A stretch of 64,000 bases of DNA, taken from assembly GCF_003336875.1 (NCBI RefSeq), contig NZ_QGNJ01000010.1:1-64000 (forward strand), in the 5' to 3' direction. Positions 1-11,392 of this stretch are shown piece after piece. Position numbers and translations under genes: made by a program. The number at the start of each line of letters is the position of its first letter. Within the stretch, counting starts at the first letter, position 1. The notes beneath the pieces are model-generated. The model ran no database searches. It had not been told where the DNA came from and saw only the letters and a list, made by a program, of their open reading frames with translations. This stretch comes from Oleisolibacter albus (GTDB taxonomy: Bacteria; Pseudomonadota; Alphaproteobacteria; Azospirillales; Azospirillaceae).

Positions 1-218
1 AATAGCCCGTCCAGGTGGCCCTGGCGGCGGTCGAGGGACGAGCGATAGCCGGCAAGGCTGCCCGGCCCGGGCGGTCCTGGACGGGACGGATCGGATGGGT
101 GGTGATGCGGTGACGCTTGTGCCCGGGGTGGCTGTGGTGGCAGAAATGGTCACCGCACGGTGGCGGATTATCTGTTGTCACCCATCGTCCGGGCGACGCA
201 AGAGGCGGAGAGGGAAAG

Positions 219-1130
219 GTGATATTCCATAATTCAAATAAATTTGACAAAATTATAGGCATAATTTCCCTTGGAACAAACAGATATTGGAAGATTTTCA
301 TAATTCTCATCTGCGCCGTTACCTCACATTCTGCGGTAGCGGGAGATTTCTTTCTGAGAAGTATCGGATACGTGCCGGAACATGATGGTCGAGGCAGATC
401 TCTGTTGTGGTATGATACGGATGAGTTTTCCGGGCTTTACAAAAACGAAGAAAATCTAGTTTTTATACTCAGCCAGGGAAATGCATATTTCATGAATGAT
501 GCTGACGAACATAGCATCGAGAAAGAATTAATCGAAAAGCCGCGATATTACATTCCGGATGGCAATAAAATAGATAATATTCTTGTTTTCATTGGCCCCG
601 ATGACGCAGCGAAAAAATACATAAGCAATATATCTGCCTTGTCGAGCGGACTTTTTTTAAACTGGGAACAAATCGAAGATGTTTGCAAATATCCTTTTGG
701 AATGACACTTGCCGTGTACGATAAAAATTCCTCAATTAGAAGCCGATTTATGTTTATAGCGAAAAGTCGGTTCGCCAAGCATCTGCTCGGCAATGAATGC
801 ATTCCAGACGATACCAGCAAGACATTCCTAATTTCCTCAATATATGGAGAAATATTTGAAATTGATAAAAATAAAATTGTCGTCGAATCGGCACGAGACA
901 ATGTGATTTTTCTGCTGGAATTGAGCGAAGACGCGCCAAAGACTAATCATTTTGGAGAGAATCATATTGTACTGAAATTTTCAGAAAAAGAGTATAGCGA
1001 TTTCAAGTCAAGAAGAAACCATATAATGAATATGGTTGAGGCGAATTGTCTTCGCAACAACTATAGCAATGATGATTGTGCGCGAGAAATGGAAAAAGAA
1101 ATGGAATTATTTATTAATGGAATGAAATAA
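219..1130 (+). CDS. AT-rich exported protein of unknown function
   Basis: I do not recognise this protein family. The frame is open further upstream, but the AT-rich coding character begins at a GTG at 219 that has GGAGAGGG just before it, so I start there (303 aa). Residues 26-41 form a hydrophobic signal-peptide core ending SAVA before GDFF, so export to the periplasm or beyond is likely. The mature part carries four cysteines (in EDVCK, NECIP, EANCL and DDCAR contexts), which could form two disulfides. It has no recognisable catalytic motif. Base composition is far more AT-rich than the neighbours, much like the gene at 6273-7454, which suggests recent transfer. Bases 1-218 before it hold no gene I can support. 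Confidence 0.6.
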   Translation: MIFHNSNKFDKIIGIISLGTNRYWKIFIILICAVTSHSAVAGDFFLRSIGYVPEHDGRGRSLLWYDTDEFSGLYKNEENLVFILSQGNAYFMNDADEHSIEKELIEKPRYYIPDGNKIDNILVFIGPDDAAKKYISNISALSSGLFLNWEQIEDVCKYPFGMTLAVYDKNSSIRSRFMFIAKSRFAKHLLGNECIPDDTSKTFLISSIYGEIFEIDKNKIVVESARDNVIFLLELSEDAPKTNHFGENHIVLKFSEKEYSDFKSRRNHIMNMVEANCLRNNYSNDDCAREMEKEMELFINGMK

Positions 1131-1316
1131 TCATTAGAGAAATCGGAAGAATGCGCAATTCTGGAAGGGTGTACAGATTCAGCAATCCCCTGACAGTCGC
1201 CCCCTCTGCTTAACCCATCAGACGGCTGTCTTGCGTTTGACGCCGGTGGGCCGGCATGTCCCGGCGCGGCGAACGATGCGCGCCCTCTGAGACCGCCCTC
1301 CGCCTGTGCCCCGCCC

Positions 1317-2024
1317 CTACCGCCAGGCATAGTTGAAGCTGATGGAGATGCGCTCGCTCTCCGCCGCGTTCATCACCACCTCATGGCGCAGCCAGCTTTC
1401 CCACAGCAGCAGCGTGCCCGGCTTCGGCTCCAGGGCGACGAAGGGCTGTGTCTCGCGGGCGGCTTTGCGCTTGCGCGGCGGCGCCGCCATCATCAGCCCC
1501 AGCCGCGGGTCCTCCAGTCGCAGTGCGCTGGCCCCGGGCGGGATCTCCACATAATAGGTGCCGCTGACCACGCTGTTGGGGTGGATGTGGCTGCCATGGA
1601 AGCCGCCGGGATCGAGGATGTTGATCCAGAGATTGTCCAGCACCAGCTTGCGGTCGCCCAGGTCCCAGTCCTGCAGCTTGGCGAAGGCCTTGACGTGGCG
1701 GTCGATCAGGCCCTTCAGCGTCTTCACCGCGGGATAGCGCCAGGGCAGGTCGTCCACCGAGGCGTAGGAGGTGTAGCCGGGATAGAGGTTGCGCGCCGAC
1801 CAGTCCTGGCCGGCACCGTCATCCTCGGCGGCGCTGCGGCAGCTGGCCGCCAGCTCGGGGTTCAGGGCCAGGGCCTCGGCCAGCTCGGCCCGGTAGATCC
1901 GGGTGGCGAACAGGGTTTCCACCACAGGCCCGCCAGCGGGTGTGGCCGCGGGTGTGGTGGCGGGTCCGGCAGCGGGGCCGGTGGCGGAAGCGGGCGGCGT
2001 GGCGGCGGGGGGCGTCTCGGTCAT
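1317..2024 (-). CDS. Putative 2OG-Fe(II) oxygenase (TIGR02466-like)
   Basis: Residues 1-32 are a low-complexity Ala/Pro/Thr tail that is probably not part of the fold. From about residue 34 the protein looks like the small bacterial 2-oxoglutarate/Fe(II) oxygenases of the TIGR02466 / PF13759 type. The motif HGSHIHPNSVVSG (residues 143-155) supplies the proximal iron ligands, H214 in WLRHEV the distal one, and R225 fits the 2-oxoglutarate-binding arginine. The substrate is unknown for this family; prolyl-hydroxylase-like chemistry is only an analogy. The gene is transcribed away from the acetate permease gene. The ATG at 2024 is the only good start. The family call is firm and the function is not. 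Confidence 0.8.
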   Translation of the reverse strand: MTETPPAATPPASATGPAAGPATTPAATPAGGPVVETLFATRIYRAELAEALALNPELAASCRSAAEDDGAGQDWSARNLYPGYTSYASVDDLPWRYPAVKTLKGLIDRHVKAFAKLQDWDLGDRKLVLDNLWINILDPGGFHGSHIHPNSVVSGTYYVEIPPGASALRLEDPRLGLMMAAPPRKRKAARETQPFVALEPKPGTLLLWESWLRHEVVMNAAESERISISFNYAWR

Positions 2025-2156
2025 GATCCCCAGCCTCTAATCCAAGCCCCGCCTGCCGTCAACGCGCACCCCGGCGCAGATGCCGCAGGCCCTGCGTCCC
2101 TTTGATCCGTTGTGGCGCCTGCATACGCATGGTTCCTTGCGCCCTCACCTCAGCAG

Positions 2157-2189
2157 GCCCCCGCGGGACAGCATCCCCGGGGGCTTTTT
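2157..2189 (+). terminator. Intrinsic terminator-like hairpin in the satP leader
   Basis: A 7-bp perfect stem (GCCCCCG at 2157-2163 with CGGGGGC at 2178-2184) is followed by five T residues on the plus strand. No plus-strand gene ends upstream; the neighbour at 2024 runs the other way. The hairpin therefore sits in the presumed 5' leader of the permease gene, about 30 bases before its start codon. Either it attenuates satP or it ends a short unannotated RNA. Confidence 0.55.
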
Positions 2190-2217
2190 GTTTCCCCGCG
2201 ACAAGGACCTTTTTCCG

Positions 2218-5161
<2,944 letters not shown>

Positions 5162-5213
5162 TCCGCGGCCGCTGCGGGTCCGGGGGCGCCGCCGCACGCC
5201 CCCGGCAGGGGCC

Positions 5214-5354
5214 TCAGCTGCCGGTATTGCCGTCGCCCAGACCGCCGTTGAATGCCTGCGTCAGCTCTTCCACCGCCAGCGTGGACACGGCCGGAGCGGT
5301 CCATGGCCGGCGCTCCGGCTGTGACGGCGTCTCGTCGCGATGTTCTTCCGCCAT
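5214..5354 (-). CDS. 46-aa RiPP-precursor-like small peptide
   Basis: This short gene has a good Shine-Dalgarno sequence (GGGAG about ten bases before the ATG at 5354). The product is charged at the N-terminus (MAEEHRDETPSQ). It then shows a Trp-x-x-Pro ... Leu ... Leu-Thr arrangement (RRPWTAPAVSTLAVEELT) and ends in a Gly/Asn/Asp-rich tail (GGLGDGNTGS). That layout resembles leader peptides of lasso-type and related RiPP precursors (Y/W-x-x-P-x-L ... T), with the tail as the possible core. No synthetase, protease, PqqD-like or HPr-kinase-like gene is beside it, so it would be an orphan or a relic. An AT-rich stretch with TTGACC at 5428-5423 lies upstream and could hold a promoter. The gene call is moderate and the RiPP reading is inference. 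Confidence 0.5.
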   Translation of the reverse strand: MAEEHRDETPSQPERRPWTAPAVSTLAVEELTQAFNGGLGDGNTGS

Positions 5355-5609
5355 CCTTGTTCTCCCGCGCTTGATGCTGGGCCTCAACGCCCACCAAAGG
5401 TGGTAATCGCAATGGTTGCATCGGTCAAATATATAATATGACCACCTCCGCCGTACCCTGATCCGTCCCGCCAGAGCGGGGCAGGCTCACCCCGCCGGGC
5501 GCCGGACCGCCGGGTGGACAGGCCGCTGATCATCCCCGGCCGGGGCACGGATCTTCCCCTGATCTCCGCCCATCTCGGCCGCCAGCGCATGATCCAGGCA
5601 GTGGCATGA

Positions 5610-5850
5610 CAGGCGGCAAAGCTGTCCTGCATGGGCCACGCACTGATGGAGAACCGCCACACCCTGGCGGTGGATGTACGGTCGGCGCCGGCTACCGGCA
5701 CTGCCGCGCGGTGAGGCAGCGGTCACCCTGATCGAGGCCATTCCAGTCCGCCACCGCATCACCGTGGGCGCCGCCCCGCACGTCGCCCCGATCACCCGCA
5801 ATCTCTGTTCCGTCATCGGCGGCCGGACCGTTCCGCCGTCAGCCTGCGTC
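5610..5850 (+). pseudogene. Decayed DDE transposase remnant
   Basis: The plus strand encodes AAKLSCMGHALMENRHTLAV and, after a stop and a frame change, EAAVTLIEAIPVRHRITVGA and then APHVAPITRN. These pieces follow in the same order as the MGHALMENR ... EAAL-(M)IE ... PGRHRITLGADKGYD ... THVAQN blocks of common IS5-superfamily transposases. The catalytic ADKAYD block has been deleted, an internal TGA interrupts the frame, and neither end of the protein is present. No terminal inverted repeats could be picked out. It is a dead fragment, but it marks past mobile-element activity next to the AT-rich gene at 6273. Confidence 0.6.
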
Positions 5851-6272
5851 CACTCCCGGACCTATCACATAGCAGTTTGTCGCTTTCGTTCCGGCAAGGT
5901 ACAATTGAAGGGAGGGCATCGCTGTGCCGGTCGTGCCCGTGGTGGGTTTGCCGTCCGCAGCCCCCAAAAGAGCCTTGCGGAGCCGCGAATTCGACAGAGG
6001 AGCCAACCGTGCCGAAGACGAAAGACCCGGGCCTGTAGGGCCGCACGGACAATCTCGTCCGCGCGGGCCTTGAAGTCGCCTCCCGGTCCCGCCCCAATCA
6101 CCACCCCGGCAAATGGGAGGCACACCACTTTGCAGACCGACCTGCCCACTCCCCCTCCCAACCTGGGCGACGAGGCGAAGCACCTGGCCGGTATGTCCGA
6201 CTGTCTGATGGCTGGATCTATTACACCTCCGCCGTCGCTGTCATTGAATGCCGATTCGATGAGGCACTGCGA
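5851..6272. other. Intergenic stretch without a supportable gene
   Basis: About 420 bases lie between the transposase remnant and the lipoprotein gene. Several frames are open, as expected at this GC content, but none has a start with a ribosome binding site or a recognisable protein. The frame directly upstream of the 6273 gene is open back to a TAG near 6037 without a credible start codon. Confidence 0.4.
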
Positions 6273-7454
6273 ATGAGAGCCACGACAACAACCTTGTTCA
6301 TGTTGTCCTCGGTCCTGGTTGCCACGGCGCTCACCGGATGTGGACGGTCCTGTCGTCAGGAGCCCACATGCGCTATTGCGAGCGTAGGTGCGATCAGCCT
6401 GGTGACAGCGCCGCTGTGGGGGCCACCTGTCGTCATATCTAAAACGATAAAGACTATATTTGACGCCGGTCCAATTCCACAGGTCTCTGAAACGCAAAAT
6501 GAAACTATACTCGATCAAAGAGAACTTGCAATAGAACAAAAAGGCATGTTTAAAGAAAGTTATGAACAAAGACTATTTTCAGTCGGAAATGGTCGCTTTC
6601 TCCTGATGAGAAATGGAAGCGAAAGGTGGACAGGAATTTTTATCTCGACCACCGGGGAGCACGCGCCTTTCCAAGCTGAATTGCCAGATGGCTACGAGCC
6701 AATTATGATTACGCCCCTTGGACTTGTGATAAAAAATGAATCCTATAGAAAGAGTAGCCATTTCATTATAGACCTTAATGATTTTTCGTTTAAGGAAATT
6801 CCATGGCTTAATTCTGTGTGCCAAACGATAATTCCAGGTCCTTCTTTGTCCAGAAATTTTATTTCGTGCGCACTTCAAAACGGCTCGTTTGGCACATTTG
6901 ACATTTTATCTGGCCAGCGCCGCTCCAATTTAACAACAGAAAATAAAACTAATTATTCGAACGTTTCTGCAGATGATTATGGTCGAACACTAGCCTTAAT
7001 AGACCATGAAAACGCCGTCTACATCGGAGAAGATGGTGGCCAGAGGAAAATCAACATATCCGCGACTAAATTAATCTCAGTAGGCGCGACCAAAGAAAGC
7101 ATGGGCATATGGGCATACATTGCTCCAGGAGAGAGCAAAGATGTCTCTCGCCTTTTTATTTTTGATCCAGAAAAAAACATGATCATGAACAGTGCCGTCT
7201 GCGAGCGATTTAAAACAATAGACAGCAGCGCACAATTCGCCTCAAGCCCACACAGGATAGCGGCAATCCGGTGGCATGAGGTTGTTATCGCGTCTTTAGG
7301 GCAGAGCAACATCAATAGCTTTGTTCGTATTTCTGTCGGCGAGAAGCACAGAATTGAAGCAGCGGCATTTGATTCAACTGGGGAATGGCTTCTGGTTATA
7401 AGTGATGGGCCGACCGCAAAGCTGTTTCGTTTCGCGGCGCCATCGCGCCCATGA
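6273..7454 (+). CDS. AT-rich lipoprotein of unknown function
   Basis: The 393-aa product begins with a lipoprotein signal peptide: a hydrophobic stretch at residues 8-20 followed by the lipobox LTGC, with C23 as the lipidation site. It should therefore be anchored in the inner or outer membrane. The rest is rich in beta-strand-like stretches, and the last 40 residues (AAAFDSTGEWLLVISDG) resemble a WD40/beta-propeller blade, so a propeller-like fold is possible. I recognise no family. From about base 6430 the gene is strikingly AT-rich compared with its surroundings, like the exported protein at 219-1130. A transposase relic lies upstream, so horizontal acquisition is likely. Confidence 0.65.
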   Translation: MRATTTTLFMLSSVLVATALTGCGRSCRQEPTCAIASVGAISLVTAPLWGPPVVISKTIKTIFDAGPIPQVSETQNETILDQRELAIEQKGMFKESYEQRLFSVGNGRFLLMRNGSERWTGIFISTTGEHAPFQAELPDGYEPIMITPLGLVIKNESYRKSSHFIIDLNDFSFKEIPWLNSVCQTIIPGPSLSRNFISCALQNGSFGTFDILSGQRRSNLTTENKTNYSNVSADDYGRTLALIDHENAVYIGEDGGQRKINISATKLISVGATKESMGIWAYIAPGESKDVSRLFIFDPEKNMIMNSAVCERFKTIDSSAQFASSPHRIAAIRWHEVVIASLGQSNINSFVRISVGEKHRIEAAAFDSTGEWLLVISDGPTAKLFRFAAPSRP

Positions 7455-7551
7455 GAGGCTGTCTGAAAACGGCTGGAATCGGGCACGCCTCATGATTGAA
7501 ACGTCCCATGTGGATGCGGGACGCGCAGCCGAGGCCATGTGAGTCCCCATC

Positions 7552-8337
7552 CTAACGCTCCGTCCGGTGCAGCGCGAAGCCGGTGGCGCCCGGCGCTTCC
7601 AGACCGGGGCGGAGCTGCATGGCGGGAATGGTGTAATCTCCACCATTCTGCCGGCGGAACGCGATCGGCGCCGTCGTCTCCAGCGTGCGCATCCGCTCGC
7701 GCAGATGCGCCGCCGCCGCCGCGAAGCCGGCCGCATCCAGGCGGTCGGCCCGGTACAGGACATAGGGCGGCAGCACCGTGAAGCCGGGATAGAACAGCAC
7801 GCCGTGCTGGATCGGGAACAGCAGGTCGTCGATGGGGCCGTTGATGCCGCGGGGACCGTAATGCTCCGCCCAGCCGCCGGCCGTGACCAGCAGCATGGCC
7901 CGCTTGCCGGCCAGGGTGCCTTCACCATAGCGGTCGCCCCAGCGCCGGTCGCTGTGCTCGCCGACGCCATAGCCGAAGCCGTAGGCATAGACCCGTTCGA
8001 CCCAGCCCTTGAGGATGGCCGGCATGCCGAACCACCAGAGCGGAAACTGGAACAGCACCGCATCGGCCCAGCGCAGTTTCTCCTGCTCGGCCCGCACATC
8101 CGCCGTCAGCGCGCCGGCGGCGAAGGCCCGGCCGGAGGCGGCGGCCACCATCAGCCGCTCCTCCGGCTCCAGCACCGGGAAATCAGCGCGGTCCACCTGG
8201 GCCTTCCAGCCCTGGGCGTACAGATCGGACAGGCGCACCCGGTGGCCCTGTGCCGTCAGTTCGGCCACGGCGACATCGCGCAGGGCGCCCGTCAACGAGC
8301 GCGGTTCGGGATGGGCAAAGACAAGAAGGACATTCAT
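7552..8337 (-). CDS. NAD(P)H oxidoreductase, flavodoxin-like fold (NQO1/MdaB/KefF type)
   Basis: The start MNVLLVFAHPEPRSLTGAL is the typical beta1-loop that binds the flavin phosphate in NAD(P)H:quinone reductases of the Flavodoxin_2 family. A second flavin-contact region, FQFPLWWFGMPAILKGW, is near residues 92-108, and LLVTAGG lies near residue 150. The product (261 aa) should be a cytosolic FMN or FAD enzyme that reduces quinones by two electrons. I start at the ATG at 8337 because the fold begins there; 15 extra in-frame codons upstream add nothing conserved. The gene is divergent from a LysR regulator, the usual arrangement when the regulator controls the oxidoreductase. Confidence 0.88.
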   Translation of the reverse strand: MNVLLVFAHPEPRSLTGALRDVAVAELTAQGHRVRLSDLYAQGWKAQVDRADFPVLEPEERLMVAAASGRAFAAGALTADVRAEQEKLRWADAVLFQFPLWWFGMPAILKGWVERVYAYGFGYGVGEHSDRRWGDRYGEGTLAGKRAMLLVTAGGWAEHYGPRGINGPIDDLLFPIQHGVLFYPGFTVLPPYVLYRADRLDAAGFAAAAAHLRERMRTLETTAPIAFRRQNGGDYTIPAMQLRPGLEAPGATGFALHRTER

Positions 8338-8461
8338 GGCCGCACGCTCCTGGACGACAACCGAGGCGCCCACCCTAGACAATGTCCCGCTGTTCCATCA
8401 GATGGCATGAATGGATAGGATTATGCTGGTAAGCGGATAAATCGCACGGGAGCGACAGCGC

Positions 8462-9373
8462 GTGGACATCACCCTGGACCGTCTGCGGACCTTCGTCCGT
8501 GTGGCCGAGCGCGGCAGCCTGTCGGCGGTCGCCCGCGAACTGGGGATCGGCCAGTCCACGGTCACGCGCCAGGTGCAGGAGTTGGAAACGGCCCTCGGCG
8601 TACCGCTGCTGGGCCGGACCACGCGCCGCGTCGTCCTGACGGAGGAAGGCGGCCGCTACTACGCCAACGCCCTGCAGATCCTCCGTCTGGTGGAGCAGGC
8701 CGGCGACGAGGTCCGCAGCACCCGCGGTGCCACGGCCGGCACCGTCCGCGTGTCCTGCACGGCGGCCTTCGGCGTCCGCTGCATCAGCCGGCTGATCTTC
8801 GCCTTCCAGGACCTCTATCCCGAGATCGGCATTGATTTCAGCCTGACCGACGAACGCATCGACCTGCTGCGCGAGGGGGTGGACATCGCCCTGCGCCTCG
8901 GCCCGCTCAACGACAGCGCGCTGAAGCGGCGGGCCCTGGGCCACAGCCGGCGGCTGCTGGTGGCCGCCCCCGCCTATCTGGCGGCACGGGGCAGGCCCGC
9001 CGGCCCGCAGGACCTGCCGGCGCAGGAAGGCATCCGCATGGCGAACGTGGCCGGCAGCGATATGCTGGTGCTGACCGGGGCCGACAGGACACGCCATGCT
9101 GTCCCCTTCGGCGGGCGCCTGCGCCTCGACCACGGGCTGGCCGTGCGGGAGGCGCTGCTGGCCGGCCGCGGCATCGCCCCGACCCATCACTGGCTGGTGG
9201 ATGACCTGCTGGCCGATGGCCGGGTCGAGGCGATCCTGACCGGCTATGCCCTGCCGCCGGTGCCGCTGACCATGCTGATCCTGCCGGAGCGCGCCGGCAT
9301 CGCCCGGGTCCGCCTGCTGGCGGATTTCCTGGCCGCCAGCATCGCCCGGATCCCCGGCATCGACCGGCCCTGA
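8462..9373 (+). CDS. LysR family transcriptional regulator
   Basis: Residues 1-60 form the LysR winged helix-turn-helix (RLRTFVRVAERGSLSAVARE, then QSTVTRQVQELE). Residues 90-300 match the periplasmic-binding-protein-like effector domain (GTVRVSCTAAFG ... FQDLYPEIGIDFSLTDERIDLLREGVDIALRLG). The total of 303 aa is normal, and this variant is close to the group that regulates quinone and redox enzymes. The start codon is GTG. The gene is divergent from the flavodoxin-like reductase, with 124 bases between the two starts, where its operator should lie. Its ligand cannot be told from sequence. Confidence 0.92.
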   Translation: MDITLDRLRTFVRVAERGSLSAVARELGIGQSTVTRQVQELETALGVPLLGRTTRRVVLTEEGGRYYANALQILRLVEQAGDEVRSTRGATAGTVRVSCTAAFGVRCISRLIFAFQDLYPEIGIDFSLTDERIDLLREGVDIALRLGPLNDSALKRRALGHSRRLLVAAPAYLAARGRPAGPQDLPAQEGIRMANVAGSDMLVLTGADRTRHAVPFGGRLRLDHGLAVREALLAGRGIAPTHHWLVDDLLADGRVEAILTGYALPPVPLTMLILPERAGIARVRLLADFLAASIARIPGIDRP

Positions 9374-9378
9374 TCCCG

Positions 9379-9434
9379 GCCCTGACCCTGGCCCTGCCCC
9401 TGGCCCTGACCCTGGCCCTGCCCCTGGCCCTGAC
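9379..9434. repeat. 12-bp tandem repeat (minisatellite)
   Basis: About 4.7 copies of a 12-bp unit alternate between GCCCTGACCCTG and GCCCTGCCCCTG, so the higher-order period is an exact 24 bp. The array lies entirely between the converging lysR and lipid A acyltransferase genes. It is a candidate for length variation between strains. Confidence 0.85.
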
Positions 9435-9467
9435 CACGGATGCCCCGCGGGCCGGGCGGAACAGTGC

Positions 9468-10370
9468 TCAGTCCGGCCAGCGCCGGTGCTGCCACAGCCA
9501 CTGGCCCGGCGCCCGCCGCACCCAGTCGGACAGAAGATCGTTGACCTGCCGCATGGCCGCGGCCACGTCGGCGCGCAGGTCGCCGCTGCGGGCGAAGTCC
9601 AGCGGCGGGAAGGCCTCGACCCGGAAGCGGGCGCCGCCCAGCCGGGTGGTGCGGATCGGCACGACCGGCGCGTCATAGCGCAGGGCCAGATCGGCCAGCA
9701 CGGTGCCGGTCATGGCGTCGCGGCCCAGGAAGGGCACCGCTATGCCCTCGTTCAGCTTCTGGTCCACCAGCAGCCCGGCATGGCCGCCCCGGCGCATGGT
9801 CAGCATCAGCCCGCGCGCCGCCTCGCGCCCCTTCGGCACCATGGCGCCGCCCAGGGGCGCGCGGGCCTCGGCCAGCATGCGGGCGACATAGGGATTGTTG
9901 GGCTGGCGGAAGACGAAGGTCAGTTCCACCCCGGCGCGGGCGCAGGCCAGGGCCGTCAGCTCCCAGTTGGCGAAATGGCCGGTCATGGCGATGCCGGGCC
10001 GGCCGTCGCCGGCCAGGGCCTGCAGATGCTCCGCCCCCACCATCTCCACCCGCTGGTCCCATTCCGCCGCCAGCGTGCCGAGATGCACATATTCGGCCAT
10101 GGTGCGGCCGAAATTCTCCCAGGCGTCGGCCAGCACCGTGGCCCGCTCCGCCGCCGTCATGGCCGGGAAGGCCCGGTCGATGTTGCGCAGCACCGTCTTC
10201 GACGCGCCCAGCCGCGGCCCCAGCGTCCGCGCCAGCCAGCCGCCCAGGGCCGAGGCCCGGTCGATCCCCAGCCGCCGCAGCAGCCCCAGGAACAGCCACG
10301 CCGCCGCGGCCTCCAGCCGGTAGCCCACCCGTCGGTCCCAGCGCCGCCGCGCCTCACTGTGCCTGGCCAT
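9468..10370 (-). CDS. Lipid A biosynthesis acyltransferase, LpxL/HtrB family
   Basis: The enzyme adds a secondary acyl chain to Kdo2-lipid IVA in the inner membrane. The HX4E catalytic motif is H132-FANW-E137, within MTGHFANWEL. One hydrophobic segment near residues 18-34 fits the usual N-terminal membrane anchor. The C-terminal block APGQWLWQHRRW is typical for the family. The length (300 aa) is normal. The start overlaps the end of lpxK by 17 bases, so it is translationally coupled as the last gene of waaA-lpxK-lpxL. Which acyl position it uses (LpxL versus LpxM) is not decided by the sequence, so I leave the symbol blank. Confidence 0.93.
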   Translation of the reverse strand: MARHSEARRRWDRRVGYRLEAAAAWLFLGLLRRLGIDRASALGGWLARTLGPRLGASKTVLRNIDRAFPAMTAAERATVLADAWENFGRTMAEYVHLGTLAAEWDQRVEMVGAEHLQALAGDGRPGIAMTGHFANWELTALACARAGVELTFVFRQPNNPYVARMLAEARAPLGGAMVPKGREAARGLMLTMRRGGHAGLLVDQKLNEGIAVPFLGRDAMTGTVLADLALRYDAPVVPIRTTRLGGARFRVEAFPPLDFARSGDLRADVAAAMRQVNDLLSDWVRRAPGQWLWQHRRWPD

Positions 10371-11364
10371 GGCCCCGTTCCAGCATGCGATCCAACAGCC
10401 CCTCCAGCGCCGCCGCGTCGGCCCACTCCACCGTCACCGGCAGCACATGGACCGCATCCCGCAGATCCGCGGGCAGCCGCACCGCGTCCTTCTCCGTCGT
10501 CACCGCCACCAGCCCGTCCCGCGCCGCCCGGCGCAGCAGATCCTCGATCTCGGCCCGGCTGTAGGGGTGATGGTCGGCGAAGGCAAGCGTTTCCGCCAGC
10601 ACCGCCCCCAGATCCGCCAGGGTGGCGAAGAATTTCTGCGGCCGGCCGATGCCGGCGAAGGCCAGCACCCGCCGCCCGGCCAGGGCCGCCGCCGCGGCCG
10701 GGTCCGGTGCCAGCCGCCCGCGCAGCAGCGGCAGCCGGCGGCGCTCCTCCCGCGCCGCCAGCAGGGCCGCGACCCCGGCCCGGTCCTCGCCCAGCAGCAC
10801 CAGCCCGTCGGCCCGCGCCAGCCCGTCGGCCAGCGGTTCGCGCAGCGGCCCGGCCGGGATCACCCGGCCATTGCCGAAGCCCGCCGCGCCATCCACCACC
10901 AGCAGCGACAGGGACTTGGCCGGGTCCGGGTTCTGGAACCCGTCATCCATGATGATGGCGCCGGCCCCGGCCGCCACCAGGGCCGCGGCCCCGGCGGCGC
11001 GGTCGCGGGCGATCCAGGCCGGCCCGCGCGCCGCCAGCAGCAGCGGCTCGTCGCCCACCGCCGCCGCCCCGTGCCGGGCCGGGTCCACCGCCAGCGGTCC
11101 GGCCAGCCGGCCGCCATGGCCGCGCGACAGGGTGCGGGCATCGATGCCGCGCGCGCGCAGCCGCCGGGCCAGGTCCAGCACCACCGGCGTCTTGCCGGCG
11201 CCGCCGGCCACGAGATTGCCCACGCACAGCACCGGCACCGGCGCCGTATAGCGCGGCGGGCGCGCCAGCCGCCGCCGCGTGGCCAGGGTCCACAGCCCGG
11301 CCAGCGGCGCCAGCAGGACAGCGGCCGGCCCCGGCGGCCGGCTCCAGAAGCCCGGCGCCCTCAC
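10354..11364 (-). CDS. lpxK: Tetraacyldisaccharide 4'-kinase
   Basis: LpxK phosphorylates the 4' position of the lipid A disaccharide using ATP at the inner membrane. The P-loop GNLVAGGAGKTPVV is intact, and MDDGFQNP, a family signature, follows about 100 residues later. AFAGIGRPQKFF and TTEKDAVRLP near the C-terminus are also conserved in LpxK. I start at the GTG at 11364 (GTG-AGG-GCG, V-R-A-P-G-F-W), 336 aa, the usual family length; the frame is open much further upstream but there it only shadows waaA. It follows waaA by 28 bases and overlaps the acyltransferase gene, so the three form one operon. Confidence 0.94.
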   Translation of the reverse strand: MRAPGFWSRPPGPAAVLLAPLAGLWTLATRRRLARPPRYTAPVPVLCVGNLVAGGAGKTPVVLDLARRLRARGIDARTLSRGHGGRLAGPLAVDPARHGAAAVGDEPLLLAARGPAWIARDRAAGAAALVAAGAGAIIMDDGFQNPDPAKSLSLLVVDGAAGFGNGRVIPAGPLREPLADGLARADGLVLLGEDRAGVAALLAAREERRRLPLLRGRLAPDPAAAAALAGRRVLAFAGIGRPQKFFATLADLGAVLAETLAFADHHPYSRAEIEDLLRRAARDGLVAVTTEKDAVRLPADLRDAVHVLPVTVEWADAAALEGLLDRMLERGHGQAQ

Positions 11365-11392
11365 GCCCGCCCCCCGCCTGCGGCCCCGCCCA

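Noticed and set aside
6037-6272. In-frame N-terminal extension of the 6273 lipoprotein
   Set aside because: The frame is open, but the lipoprotein signal peptide starts exactly at 6273 and there is no start codon with a ribosome binding site upstream.
7455-7551. Possible IS end (GAGGCTGTCTGAAAA) after the lipoprotein gene
   Set aside because: It resembles inverted-repeat ends of some IS elements, but no partner repeat or transposase piece was found beside it.
9374-9467. Coding use of the 12-bp repeat
   Set aside because: Both flanking genes end outside it; frames through it encode only Gly/Gln or Pro/Leu repeats with no start signal.
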